Source of the DNA: Streptomyces sp. R33
GTDB taxonomy: Bacteria; Actinomycetota; Actinomycetes; Streptomycetales; Streptomycetaceae
Assembly (NCBI RefSeq): GCF_041200175.1
Contig: NZ_CP165727.1
Span: 1,798,001-1,862,000 of the forward strand
Direction of reading: 5' to 3'
DNA length: 64,000 nt
Shown here: positions 9,117-17,982 of the stretch, one piece after another
Position numbering within the stretch: the first letter of the stretch is position 1
How the letters are laid out: every line of letters starts with the position of its first letter
The notes under the pieces: generated by a model
Seen by the model: the letters and a program-made list of their open reading frames with translations, nothing else
The model's database searches: none
What the model was told of the DNA's origin: nothing
Program-made: the position numbers and the translations under genes

Positions 9117-12100
9117 GCGCACGCACGGGGCGGGGCGGGGCCCGCGGCCGACCGACGCGGCGATCGTCGGGATGGGCGCGGTGTTCCCGGGCGCACCGGA
9201 CCTGGCCGCGTACCGCCGCAATCTGCTGGCCGGTACGGATGCCATCGGCGAGGTACCGCCCGGGCGCTGGGATCCGGAGGTGTACTACGACCCGGGCAGC
9301 TCGGCCGGCCCCGCGGCCGGCGACCGGTTCTACTGCCGGCGGGGCGGTTTCATCGACGGCCTGGCCGCCTTCGACCCGACCCGGTTCGGGATCATGCCGG
9401 CCGCCGTGGAGGGGGCCGAGCCGGACCAGATGCTGGCCCTGCACGCGACGGCCGAGGCGATCGCCGACGCGGGCGGCGAGGACCGGCTGCCCGCCGACCG
9501 CTCGCGGATCGGCGTGGTGCTGGGGCGCGGCGGGTTCATGGGCGTGGCCACCGCCCGGCTGGACCAACGGGTCCGTACCGCGCACCAGTTGGCGCAGACC
9601 CTCCGCGAGCTGGCGCCCGACCTGGGCGAGCAGCGGATCGCCGCGGTGCGCGCCGCCTTCCAGGACGCCCTGGGACCCGAGCGGCCCGACGCCTCGATCG
9701 GGCTGGTGCCGAGCTTCACCGCCGCCCGGACGGCGAACCGGCTCGACTTCAGCGGCCCCGCCTACACGCTCGACGCGGCCTGCGCCTCCTCGCTGCTGGC
9801 GGTGGACCAGGCGGTGGGGCTGCTGGCCGGCGGGCGCTGCGACGCGGTGGTCGCGGGGGCCGTGCACCACTGCCACATCGCCACGCTGTGGAGCGTGTTC
9901 ACCCAGCTGCGGGCACTCAGCCCGAGCGAGCGGATCCGGCCGTTCGACCGGCTGGCCGACGGGACCCTGCTCTCCGAGGGGACCGGGGTGGTGCTGCTGA
10001 AGCGGCTGGCGGACGCGGAACGGGACGGCGACCGGATCTACGCGGTGATCCGCGGTACGGGCGTGGCCGGGGACGGCCGGGCCGCGAGCCTGATGAGCCC
10101 GCTGGTCGCCGGCCAGGTACGGGCCCTGGAGCGGGCCTGGCGCGAGGCCGGTCTGGACCCGCGGGCGCCCGGTGCGCTGGGCCTGCTGGAGGCGCACGGC
10201 ACGGGGACCCCGGTCGGTGATGCCGCCGAACTGGACACCCTGGCCGAGGTGTTCGGTCCGCCGGAGACCGCCGGGCCGGGCGGTGTCGGGTTCGGCTCGG
10301 TGAAGTCGATGCTCGGGCACACGATGCAGGCCTCCGGCATGGCCGGGCTCATCAAAGCGGCGCTCGCGGTGTACGAGGGAACGCTGCCGCCGACCCTGCA
10401 CCTGACGGATCCGCACCCGGACCTGGCCCGGACCCGGATGCGTCCGATCACGCGGGCGGAGCCGTGGGAGCGCGGGCCGGAGCCGCGCCGGGCGGGGGTC
10501 AACGCGTTCGGCTTCGGCGGGATCAACGCGCACGTGTTGCTGGAGGAGGCTCCGGGTGCCGCCCGCCCGGCACCACCGGTACGCCGCTTCCTGCCGCTGG
10601 GCGCCGCGGCCGCGCCGGTGGTCGCCCCGGGCGGGCGGGACGACGTACTCCTGCTCGCGGCGCAGGGTCCGGCGGAGCTGGCGGAGCTGCTCGCCGCGGG
10701 GGCGGGGGCCGCAGCTGCAGGAGCCGGACCCGCGGGTGACGGGCCGTGCCGGCTGGCCGTGGTCGGGCCGACACCGCAGCGGCTCGCGCTGGCTGCGAAG
10801 GCGGTGGCCCGCGGCCGGGCCTGGCGGGGCCGCGGGGACGTCTGGTTCACACCGGAGCCCCTGGGCGGCCGGGTGGCCTTCCTGTTCCCGGGCCTGGAAC
10901 CGGAGTTCGCGCCGGTCGTGGACGATGTCGCGGAGCGGCTCGGCCTCCCCGCGCCACGCCTGAATCGGGGCGGGGAGCTGATGGAGCGCGCCCTCGACGC
11001 GATCGCCGCGGGGCGCTTCTTCGCCCGGGTCCTGGCGGAACTGGGCATCGAGGCCGATGTGCTGGCGGGCCACAGCCTGGGCGAGTGGGCGGCGATGGTG
11101 GCTGCCGGCATGTACCCGCAGGACGCGGCGGACTCCTTCCTGGATTCGCTGCGGCCGGATTCGCTCGAGGTCCCCGACCTCGTCTACGCGGCGCTCGGGT
11201 GTGGGGCGGCGCGCGCGGAGGCGGCGCTGCACGGCGTGGCGGGGGTGGTGGTCAGCCATGACAACTGCCCCCACCAGTCGGTGGTCTGCGGGGATCCCGC
11301 CGGGGTGGGCCGGGTTCTGGAACGGCTGCGCTCGCAGGGCGTGCTCGGCCAGGAACTGCCGTTCCGTTCCGGCTTCCACACGCCTATGTGGGAGCCGTAC
11401 CTCGGGCAGGTCCGCTCCGCGTTCGACCGGCTGCCGGTGCGGGCGGGGGCGGCGGCGGTGTGGTCGGCGACGACGCTCGCGCCCTTCCCCGCCGGCGCGG
11501 ACGCCGTCCGGGACCTGGTCGTGCGGCACCTCCTGGAGCCGGTCCGCTTCCGGGAGCTGACGCTGCGGCTGTACGAGGACGCGGGCGTCCGGAGTTTCGT
11601 CGCGCTGGGCCCGGGCAGCCTGCCCGGCTTCGTCGAGGACACCCTCCGGGACCGCCCCCACCTGTCGGTGGCCACCTCCTCCCCGCGGCTCGCGGGCCTG
11701 CCCGCCCTGCGCCGCATGTGCGCCGCACTCTGGACCGAGGGCCACGCCCCGCACTGGGGCAGCCTGTCTCCGGACCCGGCCGCCGCAACACGGACCGCCC
11801 CGGGCCGGCCCGCCGCGGGCCGGGCCGTCGCGCTGGACCTCGGGTCGCCGTTGGTCCGGCTCGGCGAGCGGGCCCGCATCGCCCTGGGCGGTCTGGCTGC
11901 CCGGCCGGAGGGGGTCGATCGGCCGGTGGGGGTCGATCGGCCGGTGATGCTGTCCGCGCTGGACACCGTCCTCGCCGACACCCGCGCGGCCGCGCAGGCC
12001 GTCACCGAGGCGTGGTCGACCGTACGCGGGTCGGCCCGCAGCACCGCTGCCGGTCCGCCGCCCGGGCCCCCCGCCCCGCAGGCCTCGGGCCCGCTGCCCG

Positions 12101-13707
12101 GGATGCGTCAGGGCACGGCCGTGCCCGTCCCGCGCGGGGGGTCCGCCGCCGGTTCGGGGAACGACCGGCTCCGGGTGTCCCTCGACGCCCTGCCCTACGT
12201 CCGCGACCACTGCGTGTACCTGCAGCCCGACGGCTGGCCCGAGGACTCCGACCGGTTCCCCGTCGTGCCCATGACGACCATGCTGGAGCTGGCCGCCGAC
12301 GCGGCCCGCCGGCACGCCCCGCCCGGCGCCGCCCTCGTCGGCTACGACGACGTACGGGCCCTGCGGTGGCTCCCCGCCGCACCGGCCGTCGACGTCGAGG
12401 TCAGCGTGCGCGGCGAAGGGCCCGGGCGGATCCGGATCGGACTCGGCCCGTACGCCTCCGTCGTCGTCCTGCTCGGTCCGGGCCACGGGCAGCCGCCCCC
12501 GCCCGACACCACCCCGCTGCAGGATCCGCGCCCCGCGCCCGTCAGCGCCGAGGCCCTGTACCGGGACCGGTGGATGTTCCACGGCCCCCGCTTCGCGGGC
12601 GTCCAAGAGGTCCGGACCGTCGGCGCCGACGGGATCCGCGGCGTGCTGCGGGCCCTGCCCGACCCGGGGGCGCTGCTGGACGCCGCCGGTCAGCTGTTCG
12701 GACACTGGATGCAGCTCGAACTGCCCGTGGACAGACTGGTGTTCCCCGCCACCGTCGACCGCATCCGGTTCTTCGGGCCACCGCCCGCCGCCGGCGAGCT
12801 GGTCTCCGCCACCGCCCGGATCCGCGAGGTGCGCGACGTCACCGTGCGCGGCGACCTCGAGCTCAGCCGCACCACGGGTGAGGTGTGGGCCCGGATCGAG
12901 GGCTGGACGTACCGCCGCTTCGGCGCCGACGAGCGCGTCTGGCCGATGAAGTTCACCCCCGAGGTGTGCGGCATCGGCGAACCGCAGCCCGCCGGATGGT
13001 GCCTGACCCGGCGCCGGTGGACCGACCCCGCGTCGCAGGAACTGGTCATGCGCCGCTACCTCGGTGCCGCCGAGCGGGCGGCGTACGAGCAGCTGCCTCC
13101 CCGTGCCCGGGCGCCGTGGCTCCTTGGCCGGATCGCGGCCAAGGACGCGCTGCGGCAGCTGCTGTGGGACGGCGGTGCGGGGCCGGTGTTCCCGGCCGAA
13201 GTCCCCGTCGGGAACGACGCCCACGGGCGACCGGTGCCCGGGGGTGCCCTGGCCCGCGGCTTCCGGCTCTCCCTCGCCCACAAGGACCGGATCGCCGTCG
13301 CCGTCGCCCACCGCTCCCTGGCGGTGGGGATCGACGTGGAGCCGGTGACCGCCGACCCCGACGCCCTGATCCGGATCGCACTCGCCCCGGACGAACTCGC
13401 CCTGGCCGAGACCCTGTCCGCCCGCGAGGGCACCGGCCTGCCGGGCGCGCTCACCGCTCTGTGGTGCGCCAAGGAGGCCGCGGCCAAGGCTGCGGGCAGC
13501 GGCCTCGGAGGCCGTCCGCGCGCCTGGCGGACGGTGGACGACCCCGGCTCCGGCGGGCTGCGGGTGCTGTCCCCCGACGGGCATCCGTACGCCGTCCGTA
13601 CGTCCCTCCTGCCCGACGGCCACGTCGTCGCCTGGACCGCCCACCCCGCGGCGCCCGGCCGCACCCCCGTCCCCATCACCCTCACGGAGACCAGCCATGG
13701 CCACTGA
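9109..13707 (+). CDS. PUFA-like polyketide synthase partner, KS-AT-DH-PPTase
   Basis: A 1532-aa partner of the preceding synthase. Residues about 14-455 are a second KS with Cys225 (DAACASS) and EAHGTGT/LGHTMQ histidines; about 585-860 an acyltransferase with Ser656 (GHSLGE), its first motif degenerate (FPGLEPEF instead of FPGQGSQ); about 1020-1285 a double-hotdog dehydratase with a candidate catalytic His1034 (YVRDHCVY); and the C-terminus a 4'-phosphopantetheinyl transferase (VGIDVEP, Asp1409; WCAKEAAAKA). It carries no ACP, so it must act on the ACP of the first synthase or the free ACP that follows. The fused PPTase suggests the complex activates its own carrier proteins. Start ATG lies inside the upstream stop region and the genes are translationally coupled. 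An 18-bp duplication lies in the linker. Confidence 0.87.
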   Translation: MSERTHGAGRGPRPTDAAIVGMGAVFPGAPDLAAYRRNLLAGTDAIGEVPPGRWDPEVYYDPGSSAGPAAGDRFYCRRGGFIDGLAAFDPTRFGIMPAAVEGAEPDQMLALHATAEAIADAGGEDRLPADRSRIGVVLGRGGFMGVATARLDQRVRTAHQLAQTLRELAPDLGEQRIAAVRAAFQDALGPERPDASIGLVPSFTAARTANRLDFSGPAYTLDAACASSLLAVDQAVGLLAGGRCDAVVAGAVHHCHIATLWSVFTQLRALSPSERIRPFDRLADGTLLSEGTGVVLLKRLADAERDGDRIYAVIRGTGVAGDGRAASLMSPLVAGQVRALERAWREAGLDPRAPGALGLLEAHGTGTPVGDAAELDTLAEVFGPPETAGPGGVGFGSVKSMLGHTMQASGMAGLIKAALAVYEGTLPPTLHLTDPHPDLARTRMRPITRAEPWERGPEPRRAGVNAFGFGGINAHVLLEEAPGAARPAPPVRRFLPLGAAAAPVVAPGGRDDVLLLAAQGPAELAELLAAGAGAAAAGAGPAGDGPCRLAVVGPTPQRLALAAKAVARGRAWRGRGDVWFTPEPLGGRVAFLFPGLEPEFAPVVDDVAERLGLPAPRLNRGGELMERALDAIAAGRFFARVLAELGIEADVLAGHSLGEWAAMVAAGMYPQDAADSFLDSLRPDSLEVPDLVYAALGCGAARAEAALHGVAGVVVSHDNCPHQSVVCGDPAGVGRVLERLRSQGVLGQELPFRSGFHTPMWEPYLGQVRSAFDRLPVRAGAAAVWSATTLAPFPAGADAVRDLVVRHLLEPVRFRELTLRLYEDAGVRSFVALGPGSLPGFVEDTLRDRPHLSVATSSPRLAGLPALRRMCAALWTEGHAPHWGSLSPDPAAATRTAPGRPAAGRAVALDLGSPLVRLGERARIALGGLAARPEGVDRPVGVDRPVMLSALDTVLADTRAAAQAVTEAWSTVRGSARSTAAGPPPGPPAPQASGPLPGMRQGTAVPVPRGGSAAGSGNDRLRVSLDALPYVRDHCVYLQPDGWPEDSDRFPVVPMTTMLELAADAARRHAPPGAALVGYDDVRALRWLPAAPAVDVEVSVRGEGPGRIRIGLGPYASVVVLLGPGHGQPPPPDTTPLQDPRPAPVSAEALYRDRWMFHGPRFAGVQEVRTVGADGIRGVLRALPDPGALLDAAGQLFGHWMQLELPVDRLVFPATVDRIRFFGPPPAAGELVSATARIREVRDVTVRGDLELSRTTGEVWARIEGWTYRRFGADERVWPMKFTPEVCGIGEPQPAGWCLTRRRWTDPASQELVMRRYLGAAERAAYEQLPPRARAPWLLGRIAAKDALRQLLWDGGAGPVFPAEVPVGNDAHGRPVPGGALARGFRLSLAHKDRIAVAVAHRSLAVGIDVEPVTADPDALIRIALAPDELALAETLSAREGTGLPGALTALWCAKEAAAKAAGSGLGGRPRAWRTVDDPGSGGLRVLSPDGHPYAVRTSLLPDGHVVAWTAHPAAPGRTPVPITLTETSHGH
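11911..11946 (+). repeat. 18-bp perfect tandem duplication in linker of second synthase
   Basis: The unit ggggtcgatcggccggtg occurs twice, back to back and in frame, encoding GVDRPV twice in the interdomain linker between AT and DH. It changes linker length without touching a domain. Confidence 0.9.
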
Positions 13708-14014
13708 CATCCTCGCCGAGATCACCGGCATGCTCGTGGAGATCGTCGGCGACGAGTTCCTGCTTGCCGAGGAGGTCACGATGAAGACCAGGTTCAACGA
13801 GGATCTCGCCCTGGAGAGCATCGAGTTCGTCGCCCTCGCCGAGCTGCTCCACCATCGCTACGGCGCCGAGGTCGACCTCATGGGCTTCCTCGCCGAGAAG
13901 GACATGGACGCCATCCTCGCCATGTCGGTCGGTGAACTGGTCACGCACATAGGCCGGGTCACCCATGCCTCACTCGCCCGGGCGGCGGCCGCGCCGACCG
14001 CCTCGGCCGGCTGA
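13697..14014 (+). CDS. Free acyl carrier protein
   Basis: A 105-aa acidic helical protein with the carrier-protein signature 'LALESIEFVAL'; Ser41 is the predicted phosphopantetheine site. The last 20 residues form an Ala-rich tail beyond the normal four-helix fold. It overlaps the end of the KS-AT-DH-PPTase gene by 11 nt and is followed 7 nt later by the hydrolase, so it belongs to the same operon and is probably modified by the PPTase domain fused to the preceding protein. It may hold the starter, the finished chain or a dehydration intermediate; the sequence does not show which. Confidence 0.88.
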   Translation: MATDILAEITGMLVEIVGDEFLLAEEVTMKTRFNEDLALESIEFVALAELLHHRYGAEVDLMGFLAEKDMDAILAMSVGELVTHIGRVTHASLARAAAAPTASAG

Positions 14015-14021
14015 GCCCGCC

Positions 14022-14876
14022 ATGGCCTTCGTCCACGCGCACTCGCTCCGCTTCCACGTCCAGCGACTCCCGGCCGCCGGCCCGGACGGGACCCGCAGCG
14101 ACCGTACCGACCGCTCCGATGAGCCCGTCGTCGTGTTCCTGCACGGACTGGTCGTCGACAACCTCTCCTCCTTCTACTGCCCCCTCGCCCTCCCCACGGC
14201 CCGTGCGGGCCACGAGGTGGTCCTCTACGACCTGCGCGGCCACGGCCGCACCGAACGCCCCGCCACCGGCTACGACAGCCGCACCGCCGTACGGGACCTC
14301 CTCGCGCTGCTCGGCGCGCTGGGACTGGGTCACCGTCGCGTGCACCTGGTCGGCAACAGCCACGGCGGCACGCTCGCCCTGCACGCCGCGCTCGACCGGC
14401 CGGACCTGGTCGCCGGGCTGACCCTGCTCGAGCCCCCGCTCAGCGGGGCCTGGGTGGAGAACATGGTGGACACGCTGTCCGCAGCCGCCCTGAGCCTGGA
14501 GGGCAGTGCGGTACCCACCGAGCTGCTCGGCCTCAGGCTGCGCAAGGCCGCCCATCTGACGGCGATCGCCGACGAGCTCCTCAACCGGACGAGCCTGATC
14601 GACGACATCGCGGCCAGCCGCACCTTCACTCCCGCCGACTACGCCCGGCTGCGCTGCCCACTCCTGATCGTATGCGGGGAGCACTCCGAACTCGTCCCGG
14701 GAGCAAAGGAGTTGGCCCGGCACGCGACGCAGGCGAGCACCACACTGCGGATCCTGCCGGGGCTGGGGCACGACGTACTGAAGGAGAGCAGCGGGGCCCT
14801 GCGTCAGGCCGTGCTGGCCCATCTCGGAGCCACGGCCGCGGTGACGGCCGCGCGGGCGGGAGCGCTGGTGCCATGA
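14022..14876 (+). CDS. Alpha/beta hydrolase (possible chain-release thioesterase)
   Basis: A 284-aa alpha/beta-hydrolase. The oxyanion region 'VVFLHGLVV', the nucleophile elbow GNSHGG (Ser113) and the C-terminal 'GLGHDV' histidine (His250) are all present, with an acid residue plausible near 'CGEHSELVPG'. The synthases contain no thioesterase domain, so releasing the acyl chain from an ACP is an attractive role, but other ester chemistry is equally compatible. ATG at 14022 is preferred over an in-frame ATG further upstream, which would overlap the ACP gene and add a proline/arginine-rich leader unlike the family. Its stop overlaps the glycosyltransferase start (ATGA). Confidence 0.8.
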   Translation: MAFVHAHSLRFHVQRLPAAGPDGTRSDRTDRSDEPVVVFLHGLVVDNLSSFYCPLALPTARAGHEVVLYDLRGHGRTERPATGYDSRTAVRDLLALLGALGLGHRRVHLVGNSHGGTLALHAALDRPDLVAGLTLLEPPLSGAWVENMVDTLSAAALSLEGSAVPTELLGLRLRKAAHLTAIADELLNRTSLIDDIAASRTFTPADYARLRCPLLIVCGEHSELVPGAKELARHATQASTTLRILPGLGHDVLKESSGALRQAVLAHLGATAAVTAARAGALVP

Positions 14877-16078
14877 GGGTGCTCTTCACGGTGCCGCCGC
14901 TGGCCGGACACGTCAATCCGACCGTGGCCGTCGGGGCCGAACTCGCCGCCCGGGGGCACCAGGTCGCCTGGGCCGGGCCGGCCGGGGCGCTGGCCCGGCT
15001 GCTGCCCGCGCACGCCCGGATCCTGCCGGCCGGCGAGGAGACGGGCGGCGGCTATGCGGCGCTGCACGACCGCTGGCGGGATCTGCGCGGGGTGGGGGCG
15101 CTGCGCTTCCTGTGGGAGGAGGCGCTGGTGCCGCTGGCCCGGGCGATGGTGCCGGGGGTGACGGATGCGGTGCGCGGTTTCGCGCCGGACCTGATGGTCG
15201 CCGATCAACAGGCCCTCGCCGGGCCGGTGGTCGCGCGCCGGCTCGGGATCCCCTGGGTCACCTCCGCGAGCACCTCCGCCGAGCTGACCCGGCCGTTCGC
15301 GGACTTCCCGAAGGTCGGGGAGTGGGTCGACGAGCAGATCTCGGGGTTCCTCACCGAGTGCGGGGCGGAGGCGGAGGCCGAGGCGGGCGCGAACGGAGCC
15401 GAGGGGGAGGACGGGGCGGGCTGGGACCCGCGGTTCTCCGAACGCCTCGTCCTGGTGTTCTCGACCCCCGAGCTCATCGGCACGCAGGACGGCTTCCCGC
15501 CGCACTACGCGTTCGTCGGCCCCGCCTTCGGGACCCGGCCGCACCCGCCCGGTTTCCCCTGGCAGCGGCTCGACCCGGAGCGCCGCCGGGTCCTGGTGTC
15601 GCTGGGCACCCTCAACCAGGAAGCCGGCGGCCGGTTCTACGGGGCGGTGCTGGGCGCCGCCGAGCGGCTGGCGGACGAGGTGCAGCTGGTGCTCGTGGCG
15701 CCCGCGGCCCTGATCGGGGCCGTGCCCGGGAACGTGCTGCTGATGGAGCGGGTGCCGCAGCTGGACCTGCTCCCCCACCTGGACGCGGTGGTCTGCCACG
15801 GCGGCCACAACACCGTCTGCGAGGCGCTCGCGTACGGGCTTCCGCTGGTGGTCGCGCCGATCCGGGACGACCAGCCGATCGTGGCCCGGCAGGTCGTCGG
15901 GGCCGGGGCCGGGGTGCGGGTCCGCTTCGGCAGGACCCGTAGCGAGGAACTGCGGGACGCGCTCACGGCCGTGCTGGACTACCCCGGCCCCCGCCGGGCC
16001 GCCCGGCGGATCCAGGCCTCCTTCGCCGCGGCGGGCGGAGCCTCCGCCGCGGCCGACCGGTTGGAGAAGCTGCTGTGA
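14873..16078 (+). CDS. GT1-family glycosyltransferase (macrolide/UGT type)
   Basis: A 401-aa GT-B fold glycosyltransferase. The N-terminus has the typical 'PLAGHVNPTVAVGAELAARG' acceptor-side motif, and the C-terminal nucleotide-sugar motif reads 'CHGGHNTVCEAL' (His309 to His312). An acidic insertion of Ala/Glu residues lies near positions 162-182. The family moves a sugar from a nucleotide donor onto a small-molecule acceptor, so the lipid made by this operon is probably glycosylated. No sugar-nucleotide biosynthesis genes are adjacent, suggesting use of a common donor pool. Translationally coupled by 4-nt overlaps to the hydrolase upstream and the methyltransferase downstream. Confidence 0.85.
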   Translation: MRVLFTVPPLAGHVNPTVAVGAELAARGHQVAWAGPAGALARLLPAHARILPAGEETGGGYAALHDRWRDLRGVGALRFLWEEALVPLARAMVPGVTDAVRGFAPDLMVADQQALAGPVVARRLGIPWVTSASTSAELTRPFADFPKVGEWVDEQISGFLTECGAEAEAEAGANGAEGEDGAGWDPRFSERLVLVFSTPELIGTQDGFPPHYAFVGPAFGTRPHPPGFPWQRLDPERRRVLVSLGTLNQEAGGRFYGAVLGAAERLADEVQLVLVAPAALIGAVPGNVLLMERVPQLDLLPHLDAVVCHGGHNTVCEALAYGLPLVVAPIRDDQPIVARQVVGAGAGVRVRFGRTRSEELRDALTAVLDYPGPRRAARRIQASFAAAGGASAAADRLEKLL

Positions 16079-17982
16079 CATCCCTGATCCGTCCGACGAC
16101 CCCGGTGCCGACGCCACGGCTCGCCCTCCGCGGGGTCCCGTGGACCTCCGCCGTGCTGCTGGCCGCGCTCGGTGCGGGCACCGTACGCGCCCGGCGGCGG
16201 CTGCGGGCCCTCCCGGTGCTGCCCGCGCCCCCGATCGCCCCGGCCGCATCGGCCGGTCTGCCGCGTGCCGCCGGGTGGCGGCTGCTGACCGCGCAGGGCG
16301 TGGAACCCGATGCGGCGACGTTCCTGACCGCCTGTGCGTACGCCGACCGGGAGGGGCTGCGGGTGCTGGACCTGATGCCGGCCGATCTCGCCGCCGAGCG
16401 CGCCCTGGGGCTGCTGCGCCTGGTCGACCCGGCCGGCTACCGGCAGGACCGGCTCGGCGAGGGGCGGGGCGCCGGGTATGCGCTGCTCGTGGCCGAGGAG
16501 GTGCTCGCGCGGGCCGGGGTGGATCCCGACACGCCCCGGCGCGATCCTGCGGAACTCCAGGCGCTCGTGCGCCGCTTGAAGGAGTTCGCGGCCGACGCCA
16601 CCGGCCTGGCGGTCGCCCCGGCACTGAGCTCCGGGCGCCCCGGCCGCGACACCACCGGCCAGGGCCGGGTCGCCGAGCTGCGGGCCCAGGGGCTGCCGCC
16701 GGGTGCGCTGGCCGCCGCCCAGCTCGCCGGGCTGGCGGTGCTGGCGGGTGCGGTACTGCGCCAGGGCCGCTGGGGCGCGGCGGCGGCCGGGCTGTACTGG
16801 CTCCAGCCGTACCTCACCCTCGGCGGGCGCGGCGCCCCGCTGCGCCCCGCCGACCTGGCCCGGGCGACCGCCGCCCGGCCGGTGCACTCCCTCGCAGCCG
16901 GCCTGCGTACGGCCGCCGCGGCCGCCCGTACGCCGCGCGGCGCGGCGGACACCGCGCGGGCGGCCTCGTACCGGGCCGAACTGGCCGACGGGACCGACCG
17001 GTTCTTCGAACCGCGCCGCCCGGACTGCCCCTGGTGCGGGTCCCGGCAGCTCACCGTCCGGGTCCGGGTGCCCGACCTGCTCCAGGGCAAGCCCGGCCGG
17101 TTCGCCCTGGAGCAGTGCGGGGACTGCGGGCACGTCTTCCAGAACCCCCGACTGACGCTGGAGGGACTGGAGTTCTACTACCGCGATTTCTACGACGGAC
17201 GCGGCGGGGAGGGCGCGGGCACGGTCTTCGGCCGGCTCGGCGCGTCGTACCGGGCGCGCGCCGAGATGCTCCGCCCGTACGGGGCTCCTGCTTCCTGGTT
17301 GGACGTCGGCACCGGGCACGGGCACTTCTGCAACGCCGCCCGGGCCGTGTGGCCCGGTACCCGCTTCGACGGGCTGGACATGGGCGACGGGGTGCTCGAG
17401 GCCGAGCGGCGCGGCTGGGTGGCCACCGGATTCCAGGGCCAGTTCCCGGAGTTCGCGGCGAAGCTGGCCGGCCGGTACGAGGTGGTCAGCATGTACCACT
17501 ACCTGGAGCACACCCGGGACCCGCTCGCCGAACTGGACACGGCGGCCGAGGTGCTGGCCCCCGGCGGGCACCTGGCCATCGAACTCCCCGATCCGGATTC
17601 GCGGATGGCGCGGCTGCTGGGACCGGCCTGGCTGCCCTGGTTCCAGCCGCAGCACCAGCACCTGATCCCTGCCGCGAACCTGCGGGAGGCGCTGGCCGAC
17701 CGGGGGTTCACCGTCCTGGCCGAGGAGCACGGCGCGGCCCACCAGGGCAACGACTTCTTCGGCGCGGTGGCGCTGACCGCGACGCGGCTGGCCCCGGATC
17801 CGGACCGCCCGTGGGGTCCCCCCGCCACGCCGCGCAGCCGGGCCCTGGCCGGTGCCGTACGGGTGGCGGCGCTGCCCTGCTTCGCCGGCGCGGCGGTGCT
17901 CGACGCGCTGCGCACGGCCGCGGTCCGCCGCACGGACGGCGGGAACGCCTACCGGATGCTGGCCCGCAGGGAGGGACCGTGA
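16075..17982 (+). CDS. Zinc-ribbon class I SAM methyltransferase with unknown N-terminal half
   Basis: A 635-aa protein. The C-terminal half is a class I methyltransferase: a CxxC pair (Cys318/Cys321 and Cys348/Cys351) forms a zinc ribbon just ahead of a Rossmann domain with the SAM loop 'LDVGTGHGHF' (Asp410) and an 'HYLEHTRDPLAEL' segment, as in sugar and antibiotic methyltransferases of the Methyltransf_23 type. The first 300 residues are Ala/Arg-rich, with several weakly hydrophobic helices and no family I recognise; they may mediate membrane or partner binding. GTG start overlaps the previous stop (GTGA). Likely substrate is the glycosylated lipid or its sugar; this is inference from position. 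Confidence 0.78.
   Translation: MTSLIRPTTPVPTPRLALRGVPWTSAVLLAALGAGTVRARRRLRALPVLPAPPIAPAASAGLPRAAGWRLLTAQGVEPDAATFLTACAYADREGLRVLDLMPADLAAERALGLLRLVDPAGYRQDRLGEGRGAGYALLVAEEVLARAGVDPDTPRRDPAELQALVRRLKEFAADATGLAVAPALSSGRPGRDTTGQGRVAELRAQGLPPGALAAAQLAGLAVLAGAVLRQGRWGAAAAGLYWLQPYLTLGGRGAPLRPADLARATAARPVHSLAAGLRTAAAAARTPRGAADTARAASYRAELADGTDRFFEPRRPDCPWCGSRQLTVRVRVPDLLQGKPGRFALEQCGDCGHVFQNPRLTLEGLEFYYRDFYDGRGGEGAGTVFGRLGASYRARAEMLRPYGAPASWLDVGTGHGHFCNAARAVWPGTRFDGLDMGDGVLEAERRGWVATGFQGQFPEFAAKLAGRYEVVSMYHYLEHTRDPLAELDTAAEVLAPGGHLAIELPDPDSRMARLLGPAWLPWFQPQHQHLIPAANLREALADRGFTVLAEEHGAAHQGNDFFGAVALTATRLAPDPDRPWGPPATPRSRALAGAVRVAALPCFAGAAVLDALRTAAVRRTDGGNAYRMLARREGP

Noticed and set aside
1608-9245. 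A 2545-codon open frame on the minus strand
   Set aside because: It is the antisense of the synthase gene. Its translation is low-complexity Arg/Gly/Pro without any domain, while the + strand frame has complete KS, AT, ACP and KR motifs.
8968-13821. A 1617-codon minus-strand open frame opposite the second synthase
   Set aside because: Same effect of third-position G+C; no recognisable domain and it runs across two real coding genes.
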